Position numbers and translations under genes: made by a program. This document shows positions 26,725-35,251 of a DNA stretch of 64,000 bases, one piece after another. Positions within the stretch are counted from its first letter, which is position 1. Each line of letters begins with the position of its first letter. The notes under the pieces are model-generated. The model was not told the DNA's origin. It worked only from the letters and a program-made list of their open reading frames with translations, and ran no database searches. Origin of the DNA: Paenibacillus taichungensis (GTDB lineage: Bacteria; Bacillota; Bacilli; Paenibacillales; Paenibacillaceae); contig NZ_JABMCC010000111.1 of assembly GCF_013359905.1 (NCBI RefSeq), positions 124,001 to 188,000 of the forward strand. The letters are read 5' to 3'.

Positions 26725-28002
26725 ATGAAGAACATTCGTGCAAAGAGAGTTGCATCGAAAGGGCAGTGTGGTGGCTGGAAGCATGCCGGATTGCTACTTA
26801 GCGGAGTGGGCATATCCAATCTGGGTGATTTCATATATATTGTGGCGATTAACCTGATGGTATTGAATATGACACAGTCTCCAGCGGCAGTCGCAGGGTT
26901 GTGGATTATCTCGCCGATTGCTTCGGTGTGCACTAAGTTTTGGTCAGGCAGCCTGATTGATCGTTATGATCAGCGGCAGTTGATGATTGGTGCCGATATG
27001 CTACGGGCGATGCTGGTGGCGATGCTGCCACTGATGTCCAGTCTATGGATGATGTACGCAGTGATGTTTCTGATCAGCATGTCCTCATCTATATTTGTCC
27101 CTTCCTCTCAGGTATACATTACCCGGCTGGTACCTGCTGAACGGCGCAAGCGCTTTAATTCCCTACAAGCTTTGATCAGCTCAGGGGCATTTATTACCGG
27201 CCCGGCAGTTGCAGGAGTGATGCTGATATATTTATCTCCGGCAGCAGCCATTTATGCCAATGCGGTTTCCTTTGCTGCTTCTGCGTTGATTCTAATGTTT
27301 CTTCCCAAACTGGGCTTTGGAGAACAGAATATAGGGACGGGAAGCAGACTGACACCTCGGATGATTGCCCAGGATTGGAGAGCTGTACTGAGCTTCAGCC
27401 GAAAGTCGGGCTACGTTGTCGGTATATATGCCCTGTTCCAGATTATTCTGGTGGTCGGCATGTCGCTGGATGCTCAGGAAGTGGTGTTTATCCGTCAGGT
27501 GATGAACCTGCCTGAATCACAGTACGGAGCATTAATGAGTATCACCGGAATCGGTTATTTGGCAGGTTCCATGCTGGTTTGGATGTTCGCCAAACATTTG
27601 CCGGTCCGTCACATGATGGGTGGCGGTGTACTTCTGGTTGCGCTTGGTTATTTCCTGTTCGCCCGTTCATTCTCGTTTGAACTGGCGGCTGTTGCCTTTA
27701 TTCTGCTCGGTCTGTGCTCCGCACTGGCGAATACCGGCCTGGTTACCTTTTATCAAAATAATATCCCTGTCGATCTGATGGGGCGAATGAGTAGTGTACT
27801 TGGACTTGTGTTAAGTGTGTTGCAGGTGGCTTCCATTTTGATTGCAGGGGTAATAGCAGAGCAGTTGTCGCTTCGTATGGTATATACAGTTGTATCTGGG
27901 GTCATGCTGTTAGCTGCGTTGGGATTGTGGGTGACGAGCATGTTTCCTTCCCGAAGCAGGTATTACGATGAACCGGCGAAGCCCAAGGCGATGGTGGGGT
28001 GA
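26725..28002 (+). CDS. MFS exporter
   Basis: 425-residue major facilitator with about 12 helices and the MFS_3-like layout of macrolide or siderophore exporters. Loop 2-3 carries SGSLIDRYDQRQLM, a variant of the G-x-x-x-D-R-x-x-R-R motif, and TRLVPAERRKRFNSLQALI follows helix 5. Likely a proton-driven drug or metabolite exporter. I start at ATG 26725; GTG 26713 is an alternative. It follows the phosphotransferase by about 30 bases, so the two may be co-transcribed. Confidence 0.85.
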   Translation: MKNIRAKRVASKGQCGGWKHAGLLLSGVGISNLGDFIYIVAINLMVLNMTQSPAAVAGLWIISPIASVCTKFWSGSLIDRYDQRQLMIGADMLRAMLVAMLPLMSSLWMMYAVMFLISMSSSIFVPSSQVYITRLVPAERRKRFNSLQALISSGAFITGPAVAGVMLIYLSPAAAIYANAVSFAASALILMFLPKLGFGEQNIGTGSRLTPRMIAQDWRAVLSFSRKSGYVVGIYALFQIILVVGMSLDAQEVVFIRQVMNLPESQYGALMSITGIGYLAGSMLVWMFAKHLPVRHMMGGGVLLVALGYFLFARSFSFELAAVAFILLGLCSALANTGLVTFYQNNIPVDLMGRMSSVLGLVLSVLQVASILIAGVIAEQLSLRMVYTVVSGVMLLAALGLWVTSMFPSRSRYYDEPAKPKAMVG

Positions 28003-28242
28003 CAGGCAGAAATACGGCAATTCTAGTACAGAATAAAGGTTGCCTGAATACCCGAACCGTTCAGTGGAACATAACATAAATAGTATTAAACACAGATAAT
28101 GGCTGATAGAAAATGAAAAATGTATACGCTTTCGAGATGAAACGCATTAACACATTCATGTGATGAAAGTTTACAGTTTATTCGTTTATCTTGTGTATAA
28201 AATGGGAATAAGCAAATATTCGCAAAGAAATCGTTAAGTTTG
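28003..28242. other. Intergenic region before the glycine riboswitch
   Basis: No gene recognised. AT-rich, with a TATAAAAT at about 28196 and no partner -35 at good spacing. Confidence 0.4.
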
Positions 28243-28271
28243 TTGACACTGATCTTCCGGTCGATTAATCT
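28243..28271 (+). promoter_or_regulatory. SigmaA promoter of the glycine riboswitch transcript
   Basis: TTGACA (28243-28248), 17-base spacer, TAATCT (28266-28271), about 70 bases before the first aptamer. Confidence 0.7.
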
Positions 28272-28334
28272 TAATGAGAAAGTATTAAAAACTTCAATTA
28301 TCGTTCTGGTACAAGATCAGAATGGTTCCATACA

Positions 28335-28606
28335 GCGAATGATAGCGAGCGGGAGAGACCTGGGCATGTCGAGTAAAATGGCAGCTGTCGGGCACCGAAG
28401 GAGCAAGCTGCTACGCACCCGGCGCAGCGGTTAATCTCTCAGGTAAATGTACCATCGTTGGACGCAACTCTGGAGAGTGCGCGAACTGCGCCACCCAAGG
28501 GGTATATGATCAAGCAGCACGGTGTGCAGGGTGACATCACCTGTGAATACAGGGATGCATCGATTCGCCGCGCTGCTTATCATGAAACTCTCAGGTATCG
28601 AGGACA
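28335..28606 (+). promoter_or_regulatory. Tandem glycine riboswitch
   Basis: Two consecutive glycine aptamers. The first has GGGAGAGACC at its 5' side, the core GGCACCGAAGGAGCAA and the closing TCTCTCAGGTA at about 28434-28444. The second has ACTCTGGAGAGT, the core CCACCCAAGGGGTA and ACTCTCAGGTA at about 28587-28597. This is the classical cooperative arrangement. A terminator follows at once, and the controlled genes are sdaAB-sdaAA. Glycine binding normally favours read-through in this class, implying that serine deamination is raised when glycine is abundant. Confidence 0.93.
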
Positions 28607-28641
28607 GAGAGAGGGCCTAGGGCCTTCTTCTGTCCTTTTCT
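28602..28641 (+). terminator. Riboswitch expression-platform terminator
   Basis: GGACAGA/TCTGTCC outer stem (28602-28608 with 28629-28635), inner GGCC/GGCC with a three-base loop, then TTTT. The outer arm overlaps the end of aptamer 2, allowing mutually exclusive folding. Confidence 0.88.
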
Positions 28642-28720
28642 TATGTCATCATTCAGTAATAAAGGAACATTATGGGTGTACGTCTGGATGAAAATGACGA
28701 TTATAAATGGAGGGTTTGCG

Positions 28721-29410
28721 ATGCGTTTTAAAGACGTTTTTTCAATTATTGGTCCGTCCATGACAGGTCCATCAAGTTCACATACGGCTGGAGCGGCAAG
28801 ATTGGGGCGAATTGCCCGTCAGTGGCTGGGATGCACGCCTGAACGCGCCCGTTTAACTCTGTACGGCTCGTTTGCTGATACGTATCAGGGGCATGGTACG
28901 GATCTTGCGTTGATCGGTGGCCTGCTTGATTATGTGACTGATGATCCACGTATACCGGATGCAGAACAATATGCAGAGGAAGCGGGTATGGAGGTAGAGT
29001 TTTTCACAAGCGGCCTGCCTGCTCCTCATCCGAATACGGTCAAGATTGAACTCTGGCATGGAGACCGTCAATGCTCACTAATCGGTGCTTCCATCGGCGG
29101 TGGTAGTGTATCGGTGCATGCATTGAATGATTTTCGTGTACAGATCAGCGGAGAGTTCCCCACACTTGTACTGCGCCATTCGGACAAAGCAGGGGTGCTC
29201 GCTTCGGTAACCTCCACTATCAGTTCGTCCGGGGTGAACATCGGGTACATGCAAGTGGATCGGAAAGCCCGGGATGGTGAAGCACTGACAGCGATGGAGA
29301 TGGATGGTGTGCCGAATCCTGAGATGTTGAACCGTCTGCGGTCGCTGGATCATATGCTGGACATTCGCGTGATTGATTTGAAGAGAGGGGTCGAGCCTGA
29401 TGCGGTTTAA
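28721..29410 (+). CDS. sdaAB: L-serine dehydratase beta subunit
   Basis: 229 residues. The opening FSIIGPSMTGPSSSHTAGAARLG is the beta-subunit signature, and the C-terminal 75 residues form an ACT domain (VLRHSDKAGVLASVTSTI). With SdaAA it makes the iron-sulfur L-serine deaminase producing pyruvate and ammonia. I start at ATG 28721, preceded by GGAGGG; the open frame from 28643 is leader. Overlaps sdaAA by 11 bases. Controlled by the upstream tandem glycine riboswitch. Confidence 0.93.
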   Translation: MRFKDVFSIIGPSMTGPSSSHTAGAARLGRIARQWLGCTPERARLTLYGSFADTYQGHGTDLALIGGLLDYVTDDPRIPDAEQYAEEAGMEVEFFTSGLPAPHPNTVKIELWHGDRQCSLIGASIGGGSVSVHALNDFRVQISGEFPTLVLRHSDKAGVLASVTSTISSSGVNIGYMQVDRKARDGEALTAMEMDGVPNPEMLNRLRSLDHMLDIRVIDLKRGVEPDAV

Positions 29411-30344
29411 ACATCTACATGAACTGAATACCATCTGCACAGCAGAGTCCAAGACCATTGCCGAGCTGATGATCGAAGAGCAGGTTCAGGAGACGAATAT
29501 CCCGAAAGCGGATGTTGTACGGCAGATGTCGGATTACTATCAGGTGATGAAGGAAGCTGTACACAAAGGGCTGACAGAAGATACGACATCACGTAGCGGC
29601 TTGACTGGCGGAGACGGCAAAAAAATGGCTGAGTACATTCGTAAAGGCGAGACTTGTTCTGGAGATGCCTCTGCACTGGCCATGGCGTATGCCCTTTGTG
29701 TATCGGAAGTGAATGCCTCGATGGGCCGGATTGTAGCCACACCGACAGCTGGCTCCTGCGGCATCATTCCGGGTGTGTTTATCAGCTCACAGGAGCGTTT
29801 TGGCTGGAGTGACGAGCATCTGGTGAACGGTCTGTTCTGTGCGGGAGCGATCGGTTATGTGATTGCCAACAATTCATTTATCTCGGGTGCCGAGGGTGGC
29901 TGTCAGGCTGAAGTGGGTTCTGCCATCGGTATGGCCGCTGGAGCCATGGTGGAGCTGCGTGGAGGGACGCCGGAGCAAGTGGTTCATGCAGTTGGCCTCG
30001 CGTTAAAAAATACACTAGGGCTCATCTGCGATCCTGTCGCAGGCCTCGTGGAAATCCCTTGCATCGTCCGTAACGGACTGGGTGCCGTAACTGCGCTGGC
30101 TGCGGCCGACATGGCGCTGGCCGGGGTACGAAGTGCCATTCCTTCTGACGAAGTCATTGATGTCATGCTGGAAGTGGGCAGTGCGATGCCGAGTAGGCAC
30201 CGTGAAACGGCCCAAGGTGGGCTTGCCCAAACACCGACAGGACGGAAAATGATGGAGAAGCTTGCTAAACCGAAGGCGAAGCGTGCGGAGCCTGAGACTG
30301 AAGCTGAGTCTCCTGCTGAAAATGAGCCAGAAGCCAAGGCATAA
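29400..30344 (+). CDS. sdaAA: L-serine dehydratase alpha subunit
   Basis: 314 residues. Contains the cysteines expected to hold the 4Fe-4S cluster: ETCSGDAS, GSCGIIPG and CDPVAGLVEIPC, plus the alpha-subunit motifs ATPTAGSCG and SRHRETAQGGLAQTPTG. The extreme C-terminus is an unusual low-complexity Lys/Ala/Glu/Pro tail of about 30 residues (KPKAKRAEPETEAES onward) that is not part of the enzyme core. Followed by a strong terminator. Confidence 0.93.
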   Translation: MRFKHLHELNTICTAESKTIAELMIEEQVQETNIPKADVVRQMSDYYQVMKEAVHKGLTEDTTSRSGLTGGDGKKMAEYIRKGETCSGDASALAMAYALCVSEVNASMGRIVATPTAGSCGIIPGVFISSQERFGWSDEHLVNGLFCAGAIGYVIANNSFISGAEGGCQAEVGSAIGMAAGAMVELRGGTPEQVVHAVGLALKNTLGLICDPVAGLVEIPCIVRNGLGAVTALAAADMALAGVRSAIPSDEVIDVMLEVGSAMPSRHRETAQGGLAQTPTGRKMMEKLAKPKAKRAEPETEAESPAENEPEAKA

Positions 30345-30422
30345 CGCCTTTGGCCTGAAATCAATTTTAACTTGGTGTGCCTTTTAATATAAAAAAAGGT
30401 GATGAGCTCCCATCTTGATACG

Positions 30423-30472
30423 AAAAGCCGATACGAATTCTTCCTGGTGAAGAAGCGTATCGGCTTTTTTTG
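30423..30472 (+). terminator. Terminator after sdaAA
   Basis: Perfect 13-bp stem AAAAGCCGATACG/CGTATCGGCTTTT with an inner TTCTTC/GAAGAA extension and seven T. Confidence 0.9.
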
Positions 30473-30497
30473 CTTTTGCCACAAAGAAAAATAGGTA

Positions 30498-30526
30498 TTG
30501 ACGTTTATATATCGATTAGATATATT
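30498..30526 (+). promoter_or_regulatory. Promoter of the ABC-2-like/PadR operon
   Basis: TTGACG (30498-30503), 17-base spacer, TATATT (30521-30526). Operator 1 covers the spacer and most of the -10. Confidence 0.75.
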
Positions 30527-30555
30527 ATTAATTGTCATATATCAATACGATATAT
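30507..30555 (+). promoter_or_regulatory. Two candidate PadR operators
   Basis: ATATATC-N5-GATATAT occurs twice: 30507-30525 (over the -10) and 30537-30555 (around the start of transcription). The centres are 30 bp apart, about three helical turns, so two dimers would sit on one DNA face. The operon encodes a PadR regulator, the likely ligand-responsive repressor. Confidence 0.65.
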
Positions 30556-30598
30556 ATAGGACAGAGAAAAAGTTATAGAACTTAAGGAGATGGGTAAC

Positions 30599-31816
30599 AT
30601 GAAAAGTGTTTTTAAAACGAGTCTTCTGTTTTTGAAAAATGGAGCTACAGTAGTCGGGTTAATTACAGCCGTATTGTTCCAGGTTTTTTTTAATACCATT
30701 TGGCTTAGTGGGTATGATCAGGTAAATGCACGGATGAATCAGCTTGCAGTAACTATCGTAAATGAAGATGGCGCTGCGGCGGAGCCAGTGGCAAAGTCTC
30801 TTGCAACGGGTCTTCATTTCGAGATTAAACCTTCGTCAACTATGGAAGAAGCCAGACAGATGTTAACGGACCGGGATGTATACATGATTATCGAGATTCC
30901 ATCCGGTTTCATGCAGCAGGCGGGAGACTTGTCGGGTCCAGTAGCGGTGAAGTATGTGATGAATGAATCCAACGTGGCTACCGTAAAAAGTGTGATGCAA
31001 ACCGTATCCGCACAAGTCACAGCGACGTTGAACCGTGAAGTACAGCAAAACAGCATTCGGGGAGTGCTGAATCAATCAGGTATGGCTGCCGATCAGGCGA
31101 ATACGATGGCAGTGGGGTTATCTTCCCGGGTGGAGGCAGAAGTGGAACGGCTGAATCCAGTTAACAATTTTGCTTTTTCCATGGTACCAATGTTGATTGT
31201 GACAGCTACGTTTACAGGTGCAATGCTGCTTGGCATGAATCTGCAAAAGGTTTCTGGTGAACTCAGTAGCAGGGTAGGAAAATGGGAACGCTTTTGGGCG
31301 CGCAATATCATCAATGTTGGTGCTGCATTTATCGTATCGCTCGTTGGAGCAGGGATGATGCATGTTATGGGTGTATCTTCAGCAGATGGCTGGTGGATAT
31401 TATGGCTATTTCAGTTGTTGATTACTTTATCTTTTCTATTCGTGGCGCAATTGAGCTTGCTGCTGCTTGGAAATGCTGGAGCATGGTTAAACAGTGCCTT
31501 GTTGCCTCTGCTGATGTTGTCATCAGGGGCAACCATTCCGCGCGATGTCATGCCTGACTTCTATCAACAGATCGGTCATTATCTGCCGGCAACCTACGCG
31601 GTGGAGGGCATGATGAACCTGGTGCTTGGCGGAGATGGGATTAGTCATGATGTTCTGCTTCTCGTAGTGATTGGAGCGGCGACGTTGGTTCTGGGAGCGG
31701 TGTGCACGTGGATCAAACGCTCAGGTCCTGCACAATCCGGCATACCTTTGGAGTCCAAGTCTGCTGCGACACCTGTCCCTCTGACTGGAAACCTGCCTTC
31801 ACCTGATCGTGGATAA
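30599..31816 (+). CDS. YhgE/Pip-like ABC-2 membrane protein
   Basis: 405 residues with one N-terminal transmembrane helix (about 17-38), an extracytoplasmic region of about 150 residues, and five or six C-terminal helices. This is the layout of the YhgE/Pip N-terminal and DUF3533/ABC-2 type exporters. LAVTIVNEDGAAA and the conserved LNPVNNFAFSMVPM region fit the family. No ATPase lies nearby; YhgE-like proteins also lack one. ATG 30590 abuts AAGGAG, so ATG 30599 is preferred. Linked to a PadR repressor, it is probably an inducible export or envelope-stress protein. Confidence 0.78.
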   Translation: MKSVFKTSLLFLKNGATVVGLITAVLFQVFFNTIWLSGYDQVNARMNQLAVTIVNEDGAAAEPVAKSLATGLHFEIKPSSTMEEARQMLTDRDVYMIIEIPSGFMQQAGDLSGPVAVKYVMNESNVATVKSVMQTVSAQVTATLNREVQQNSIRGVLNQSGMAADQANTMAVGLSSRVEAEVERLNPVNNFAFSMVPMLIVTATFTGAMLLGMNLQKVSGELSSRVGKWERFWARNIINVGAAFIVSLVGAGMMHVMGVSSADGWWILWLFQLLITLSFLFVAQLSLLLLGNAGAWLNSALLPLLMLSSGATIPRDVMPDFYQQIGHYLPATYAVEGMMNLVLGGDGISHDVLLLVVIGAATLVLGAVCTWIKRSGPAQSGIPLESKSAATPVPLTGNLPSPDRG

Positions 31817-31934
31817 CATGGATAAAGATAAGCATCCTTTTGCCGGATTAGCCAATCCGTGAACGTCTGATGATGTTGAACGTATAAGGGAGGATGTGAT
31901 ACGTTAAGAGCAATTGGAAAGGAGCGGTACACCG

Positions 31935-32447
31935 ATGAACACGCAGCATGTCATCCTCGGAATACTGCACAATCAGCCATGTTCCGGATATGAGATCAAG
32001 CAGTACTTTGAACAATATTTTTCATTTTTCTTCGATGCCAGCTTTGGCACCATTTATCCCACACTTGCGAAGATGGAAAAGTCGGGGTTATTGACCAAAG
32101 AATCCGTTAGACAGGAAGGGAAACCTGACAAAAATGTGTATACCTTAACCCCGGAAGGGTCTGCGGAGTTCAATACCTATTTGATGAGTCCCTTGGAAGC
32201 AGAGGTGTTCCGTTCTGATTTTCTGATGCGTCTGTATTTCGGAGAGCTGGCGGATGAAGATACTGTCGCAGGGTGGGTCCGGTCGGAGCTGAATCGTAAA
32301 GAATTGCTGTATGCCGAGCTGCAGCGCCAGATGAGGCAATTTGGTGAACAGATCTCACCTGCACAGCGTTTGTGTATGCAAGTGGGGCTTGTGCAATATG
32401 AGGCTACCATCCGATTGCTCAAGGAACAGCTGGCCGCCCCTCAGTAG
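31935..32447 (+). CDS. PadR-family transcriptional regulator
   Basis: 170 residues. The N-terminal winged helix shows the PadR pattern ILGILHNQPCSGYEIKQYF, then FGTIYPTLAKMEKSGLL and a wing QEGKPDKNVYTLTPEG. The C-terminal half is the helical dimerisation arm. PadR proteins repress nearby export or detoxification genes and are relieved by small phenolics or drugs. I start at ATG 31935 after AAAGGAGC. The two operators upstream of the membrane-protein gene are the probable targets, giving autoregulation of the operon. Confidence 0.88.
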   Translation: MNTQHVILGILHNQPCSGYEIKQYFEQYFSFFFDASFGTIYPTLAKMEKSGLLTKESVRQEGKPDKNVYTLTPEGSAEFNTYLMSPLEAEVFRSDFLMRLYFGELADEDTVAGWVRSELNRKELLYAELQRQMRQFGEQISPAQRLCMQVGLVQYEATIRLLKEQLAAPQ

Positions 32448-32498
32448 CTTTCTATAGTATCCGTGTCATTAAATCAATTGACGATCCATCCATAACAC

Positions 32499-32540
32499 AG
32501 AAAAGCGCTCTACAGATCAGTAACAGGTCTGTGAGCGCTT
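32499..32540 (-). terminator. Terminator of the amylase gene
   Basis: AAGCGCTC/GAGCGCTT outer stem with an ACAGA/TCTGT inner stem; the T-run is on the minus strand. It may also stop the PadR transcript. Confidence 0.7.
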
Positions 32541-32595
32541 ATTCGGCGTTGCTTGCAATGCGTTGGAATTGTAAGGAAACAATAAAATTAAGAAG

Positions 32596-34350
32596 CTACG
32601 TGATATCTGTACTTAGTACAACATATCCATATGCGGGCAGCTCAACGGCGAGGATTCCCTCTTCCTTGGCTGTACGATAATTCTCGCCAAATAACTCCGT
32701 CCATTCCCCGGCACCCGCTTCGAGCTCGACGATAGCTGTTTCTTCCGAACGATTGAAGAGGATCAGAATACGCTCCTCCTCATCCTGTCGTTCCATCACA
32801 AGCTGGCTTCCGCCTTCACGGGCCTGCAGGAATCGAATGCTGCCTTCTGCACGCAGGGCAGGATGGGCATGGCGAAGTGCAATTAGCTTTTGATAAAAGG
32901 TGAACAGCTCGCGATCCTGCTTCGTCTCATCCCACTCCATACATTTCCGACAACCGGGATCATGCTCTCCGTCCAGCCCAATCTCGTCTCCGTAATAGAT
33001 GCACGGAGTACCCATATAAGTGAATTGGAACAGCGCAGCCAGTTTCATCTTCCGCTGGTCGCCCTCACATAAGGTGAGTAGCCGTGGTGTATCGTGGCTG
33101 TCCAGCAGATTGAACGCCACTTCGCTGGCTTGCAGCGGATAGCGGGACAGTTGTCGACCGATCGAGTTCGCAAACTGTTCGGCGTGCATGGCATCTTTTA
33201 TAAAGAAACGATTTACGGCTTCCGTAAATGGATAGTTCATCGAGGCATCGAACTGATCACCTTGCAGCCAGGAGGAGGACTCATTCCATACCTCACCCAA
33301 GATATAGGCATCCGGATTCGCAGCCTTCACTACACGGCGGAAGTCGCGCCAGAACGCATTATCCACTTCATCCGCGACATCCAGCCGCCAGCCGTCGGTA
33401 CCCACTTCCTTGATCCAGTATTCGGCCACCTCTAGCAAATACGCCTTCACCTCCGGATTTTCCGTGTTCAGCTTCGGCATATGAGCTTCGAATCCAAAAG
33501 TTTCATACGTAGGAATGCCATCCTTCACGTCCAGCGGGAATTCATGCACATGGAACCAGTCCTTATATTTGGACTTCTCCCCGTTCTTCTGCACATCGAC
33601 AAACGGCGCAAAGGTCTTACCAGAATGATTGAACACCGCATCCAATAGCACCCGGATTCCGCGTGCATGGCACAGCTCAACAAGCCGTTTAACCGTATCT
33701 GCATCACCAAAATGACGATCTACTCGCAGATAATCTTCGGTATCGTATTTGTGATTGGTAGTTGCCTCGAAGATCGGTGTAAAATAAATGGCATTAATGC
33801 CTAACTCTTCAAGGTAATCCAGATGGTCGATGACGCCCTGCAGATCACCTCCGAAGAAGTTAAACGGGGTTGGCTCACCACCCCAGGGTTCCACATGTTC
33901 TGGATTGAGGTCAGGGTTGCCATTTGCGAATCGTTCAGGGAAGATCTGATAGAAGATCGCATCCTTCACCCATGCAGGCGGTGTAAATACAGCTCCGGGG
34001 TGGATATATGGAAACTGGAACATGTGACCAGGATCGTCGGGTTCATGCGTTTGGAAATCCGTCTCGGTCATCCAGATCTGTTCTGTACCGCTTTTCAGCA
34101 GGAAGGAATACTTCAGCCGATGATACGGAGGTTTTACTTGCCCCTCATAATAATCGAACATGGAATCGGATGTATATTTGGTTAAAGGAACCAGCTCTTT
34201 GGTGCGATCCCAGGCGTATTTGTCGCCAGTCAGGGCATATACCTCGGTGAGATCATTCTTTTTGGCACGCAAACGCAGACGAATGGTATCCTTATCGTAG
34301 GCGTAGGCCCAGTTCCGTTTCGGTTGATGAAAGATGGCTTCCAGCAGCAT
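32596..34350 (-). CDS. GH13 cyclomaltodextrinase/neopullulanase-like enzyme
   Basis: 584 residues with an N-terminal beta domain (about 1-125), (beta/alpha)8 barrel and C-terminal domain, as in the neopullulanase/cyclomaltodextrinase subfamily. Catalytic residues lie in DGWRLDVADE (nucleophile Asp), ILGEVWNES (acid/base Glu) and LLDSHDTPR (transition-state Asp). The subfamily motif is MPKLNTENP. No signal peptide, so cytoplasmic: it degrades imported maltodextrins or cyclodextrins. Start ATG is preceded by GGGAGG. No maltose transporter genes adjoin it. Confidence 0.92.
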   Translation of the reverse strand: MLLEAIFHQPKRNWAYAYDKDTIRLRLRAKKNDLTEVYALTGDKYAWDRTKELVPLTKYTSDSMFDYYEGQVKPPYHRLKYSFLLKSGTEQIWMTETDFQTHEPDDPGHMFQFPYIHPGAVFTPPAWVKDAIFYQIFPERFANGNPDLNPEHVEPWGGEPTPFNFFGGDLQGVIDHLDYLEELGINAIYFTPIFEATTNHKYDTEDYLRVDRHFGDADTVKRLVELCHARGIRVLLDAVFNHSGKTFAPFVDVQKNGEKSKYKDWFHVHEFPLDVKDGIPTYETFGFEAHMPKLNTENPEVKAYLLEVAEYWIKEVGTDGWRLDVADEVDNAFWRDFRRVVKAANPDAYILGEVWNESSSWLQGDQFDASMNYPFTEAVNRFFIKDAMHAEQFANSIGRQLSRYPLQASEVAFNLLDSHDTPRLLTLCEGDQRKMKLAALFQFTYMGTPCIYYGDEIGLDGEHDPGCRKCMEWDETKQDRELFTFYQKLIALRHAHPALRAEGSIRFLQAREGGSQLVMERQDEEERILILFNRSEETAIVELEAGAGEWTELFGENYRTAKEEGILAVELPAYGYVVLSTDIT

Positions 34351-34567
34351 AATGAATTTCCTCCCGTCGTATACACATGTATTATGTGAGCAAGTCGCAG
34401 CATTCGATGCAGAATTATGCGAAGCGGATGATTAAGGTATAATTTAAAATAAAAGGATATCAATGGCCGTGTGATTATCATTCGTACATTTTATATAAAC
34501 AAGATACTTCATTATGTTTCAAATATATAATTAACCCAAAGGGTGCAGAAAGGAAACGAATGCGCGC

Positions 34568-35251
34568 ATGAAAACGAAACTGTTATACATTGAAGACGAT
34601 ACGGAAATTGCTACATGGGTTAGGGCCGACTTGGAGGAGCGCGGATATGAAGTGGTATGGCTCGGAAGTGGTGAAGGTGCGGCTGAGGCTGCCGGGGGTT
34701 GTTCGTTGGTTATTCTGGATGTCATGCTGCCGGGGCTGGATGGATTTACGGTAGGACAGCGACTCAAAAAGGAACATCCCGAAGTACCCATTGTCATGCT
34801 TTCGGCCAGAACGTCCATTGACGATAAGCTGCATGGGCTTGATTTTGCCGATGATTATGTAACCAAGCCATTCCATCCCGATGAACTCGCCGCACGGATT
34901 GAAGTCCAGCTTCGAAAGGCAGGAACTGCAATCTCGGCCGATACTGTGGTAAAACTGGACCACTTGTCCATCTACGAGAAGGATCACCGGATCGTGAATG
35001 AGGAGACGGGGGAAGAAATTATTTTATCAGGCAAACAGTTTCATATCTTCGCCTACCTGCTCAGGCATATGGGCATGATTCGAACCAAGGAACAGATCTA
35101 CGAAGCCGTTTGGAACGAGCCTTATCTGGATGGGGACAAGACATTAATGGTACATATTCGGCATCTGCGCGAGAAGCTGGAGCGTGATCCGGCGAACCCA
35201 ACTATCATTCAAACCGTTCGCGGTGTTGGGTATCGTGTGAAGAAGCCATGA
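34568..35251 (+). CDS. OmpR-family response regulator
   Basis: 227 residues: receiver domain with phospho-acceptor Asp51 in LVILDVMLPGLDG, lysine in DYVTKPFHPDE, then an OmpR/PhoB winged helix ending in TVRGVGYRVKK. Coupled by ATGA to the kinase. With the following kinase and three-gene ABC exporter it matches NisRK- or CprRK-like peptide-sensing modules. The direct repeats before the ABC genes are its candidate binding site. Confidence 0.93.
   Translation: MKTKLLYIEDDTEIATWVRADLEERGYEVVWLGSGEGAAEAAGGCSLVILDVMLPGLDGFTVGQRLKKEHPEVPIVMLSARTSIDDKLHGLDFADDYVTKPFHPDELAARIEVQLRKAGTAISADTVVKLDHLSIYEKDHRIVNEETGEEIILSGKQFHIFAYLLRHMGMIRTKEQIYEAVWNEPYLDGDKTLMVHIRHLREKLERDPANPTIIQTVRGVGYRVKKP

Noticed and set aside
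28240-28691. Open frames overlapping the glycine riboswitch
   Set aside because: The region is fully explained by two aptamers and a terminator; the frames are incidental.
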